DNA of 64,000 bases. Origin: Oceanobacter mangrovi. Its GTDB lineage: Bacteria; Pseudomonadota; Gammaproteobacteria; Pseudomonadales; Oceanobacteraceae. Below are positions 63,712 through 64,000 of the stretch, in pieces (position 1 is the stretch's first letter; every line of letters starts with the position of its first letter). The notes below the pieces were generated by a model. The model saw only the letters and a program-made list of their open reading frames with translations. It ran no database searches and was not told the DNA's origin. The position numbers were made by a program, and so were the translations under genes. The stretch covers positions 436,001 through 500,000 of the forward strand of contig NZ_JAHXZR010000002.1 in NCBI RefSeq assembly GCF_019740315.1. The letters run 5' to 3'.

Positions 63712-63986
63712 GTGACGCTGAATGAAAGCCCAAGCAAAACTACTCCGCCCACCAACTGCGGTAGCCAGTAGTGTAAAAATGGCTCCTTATCTGGTGAGAA
63801 AATACTTAAAACTACAAGCTCTGAAACGACACCAATTATTAAACCTAGACGCTTTAACCATAAATAAGACTCTACTAACGGCTTACCAGCTACATCAAAA
63901 GTTACTAGCAGCGCCGAAGCAAGACCAGCCCCACCTCCAAGTAGAAGCGATAAATATAGAAGGGTTGAAAAATGTCCTTTAGACAA
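63666..63986 (-). CDS. Hypothetical membrane protein, possibly cut by the window edge
   Basis: 106 residues with about three transmembrane helices (FSTLLYLSLLLGGGAGLASALLV, then LGLIIGVVSELVVLSIF and LPQLVGGVVLLGLSFSV). Not recognised. A TTG at 63986 is the first start codon in the window, but the frame stays open to the edge, so the real start may lie beyond 64000. The 3' end is encoded within an attC-like palindrome. Confidence 0.5.
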   Translation of the reverse strand: MSKGHFSTLLYLSLLLGGGAGLASALLVTFDVAGKPLVESYLWLKRLGLIIGVVSELVVLSIFSPDKEPFLHYWLPQLVGGVVLLGLSFSVTANKSNQQGPSAGTR

Positions 63987-64000
63987 ATCAATTACAGTTG

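Overview
The window looks like the chromosome of a marine gammaproteobacterium of the Oceanospirillales type. This is an inference from gene content: a 2-oxoacid-type TRAP transporter with its own two-component system, an Lrp-regulated proline pathway, a Tus-family replication terminator protein, many large secreted or lipidated proteins, and moderate GC content. No rRNA, tRNA, CRISPR array or phage module was seen.

Left part (1-21.4 kb): the tail of an unknown gene is followed by an apparent operon. It encodes a giant (about 3,400 aa) lipoprotein made almost entirely of bacterial Ig-like (BIG2-type) domains, a periplasmic coiled-coil protein, and an outer-membrane TPR plus beta-barrel protein resembling surface lipoprotein assembly modifiers (Slam, DUF560). 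Together these suggest a surface display system, with the barrel handling the giant lipoprotein. After it come an EamA transporter, exonuclease III (xthA), a secreted lipase with an unrecognised partner, a translationally coupled TerB-like/Tus pair, a LysE-family exporter and a secreted DUF4124-metalloprotease.

Middle part (21.5-39.9 kb): an AT-richer RHS locus is split into two secreted YD-repeat proteins and ends in an ATGA-coupled small membrane protein that may be its immunity partner. Next is a complete TRAP uptake system (dctP, dctQ, dctM) beside a Cache-sensor histidine kinase and a NarL-type regulator, then the proline catabolism locus: an Lrp-type regulator, putP, and a putA without the ribbon-helix-helix repressor domain. 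A LuxR-type regulator follows.

Right part (40-57.1 kb): an operon of two lipoproteins and a secreted, C-terminally anchored subtilisin-like protease is followed by a tandem array of a roughly 137 bp palindromic repeat. Then come a chemoreceptor paired with a periplasmic sugar-type binding protein, a 3-oxoacid CoA-transferase (scoAB), a DUF805 protein, a GNAT/TRASH-like/tautomerase cluster, an adenine deaminase, and a MITE-like element next to a small membrane protein.

Far right (57.2-64 kb): accessory DNA, AT-rich with mostly unrecognised genes. It contains a Vps62-like protein with a lectin/propeller-like C-terminus, a DUF2809 membrane gene and its duplicated copy broken by a stop codon, and a run of small minus-strand ORFs separated by palindromes that resemble integron attC sites. 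This may be part of a cassette array whose integrase lies outside the window.
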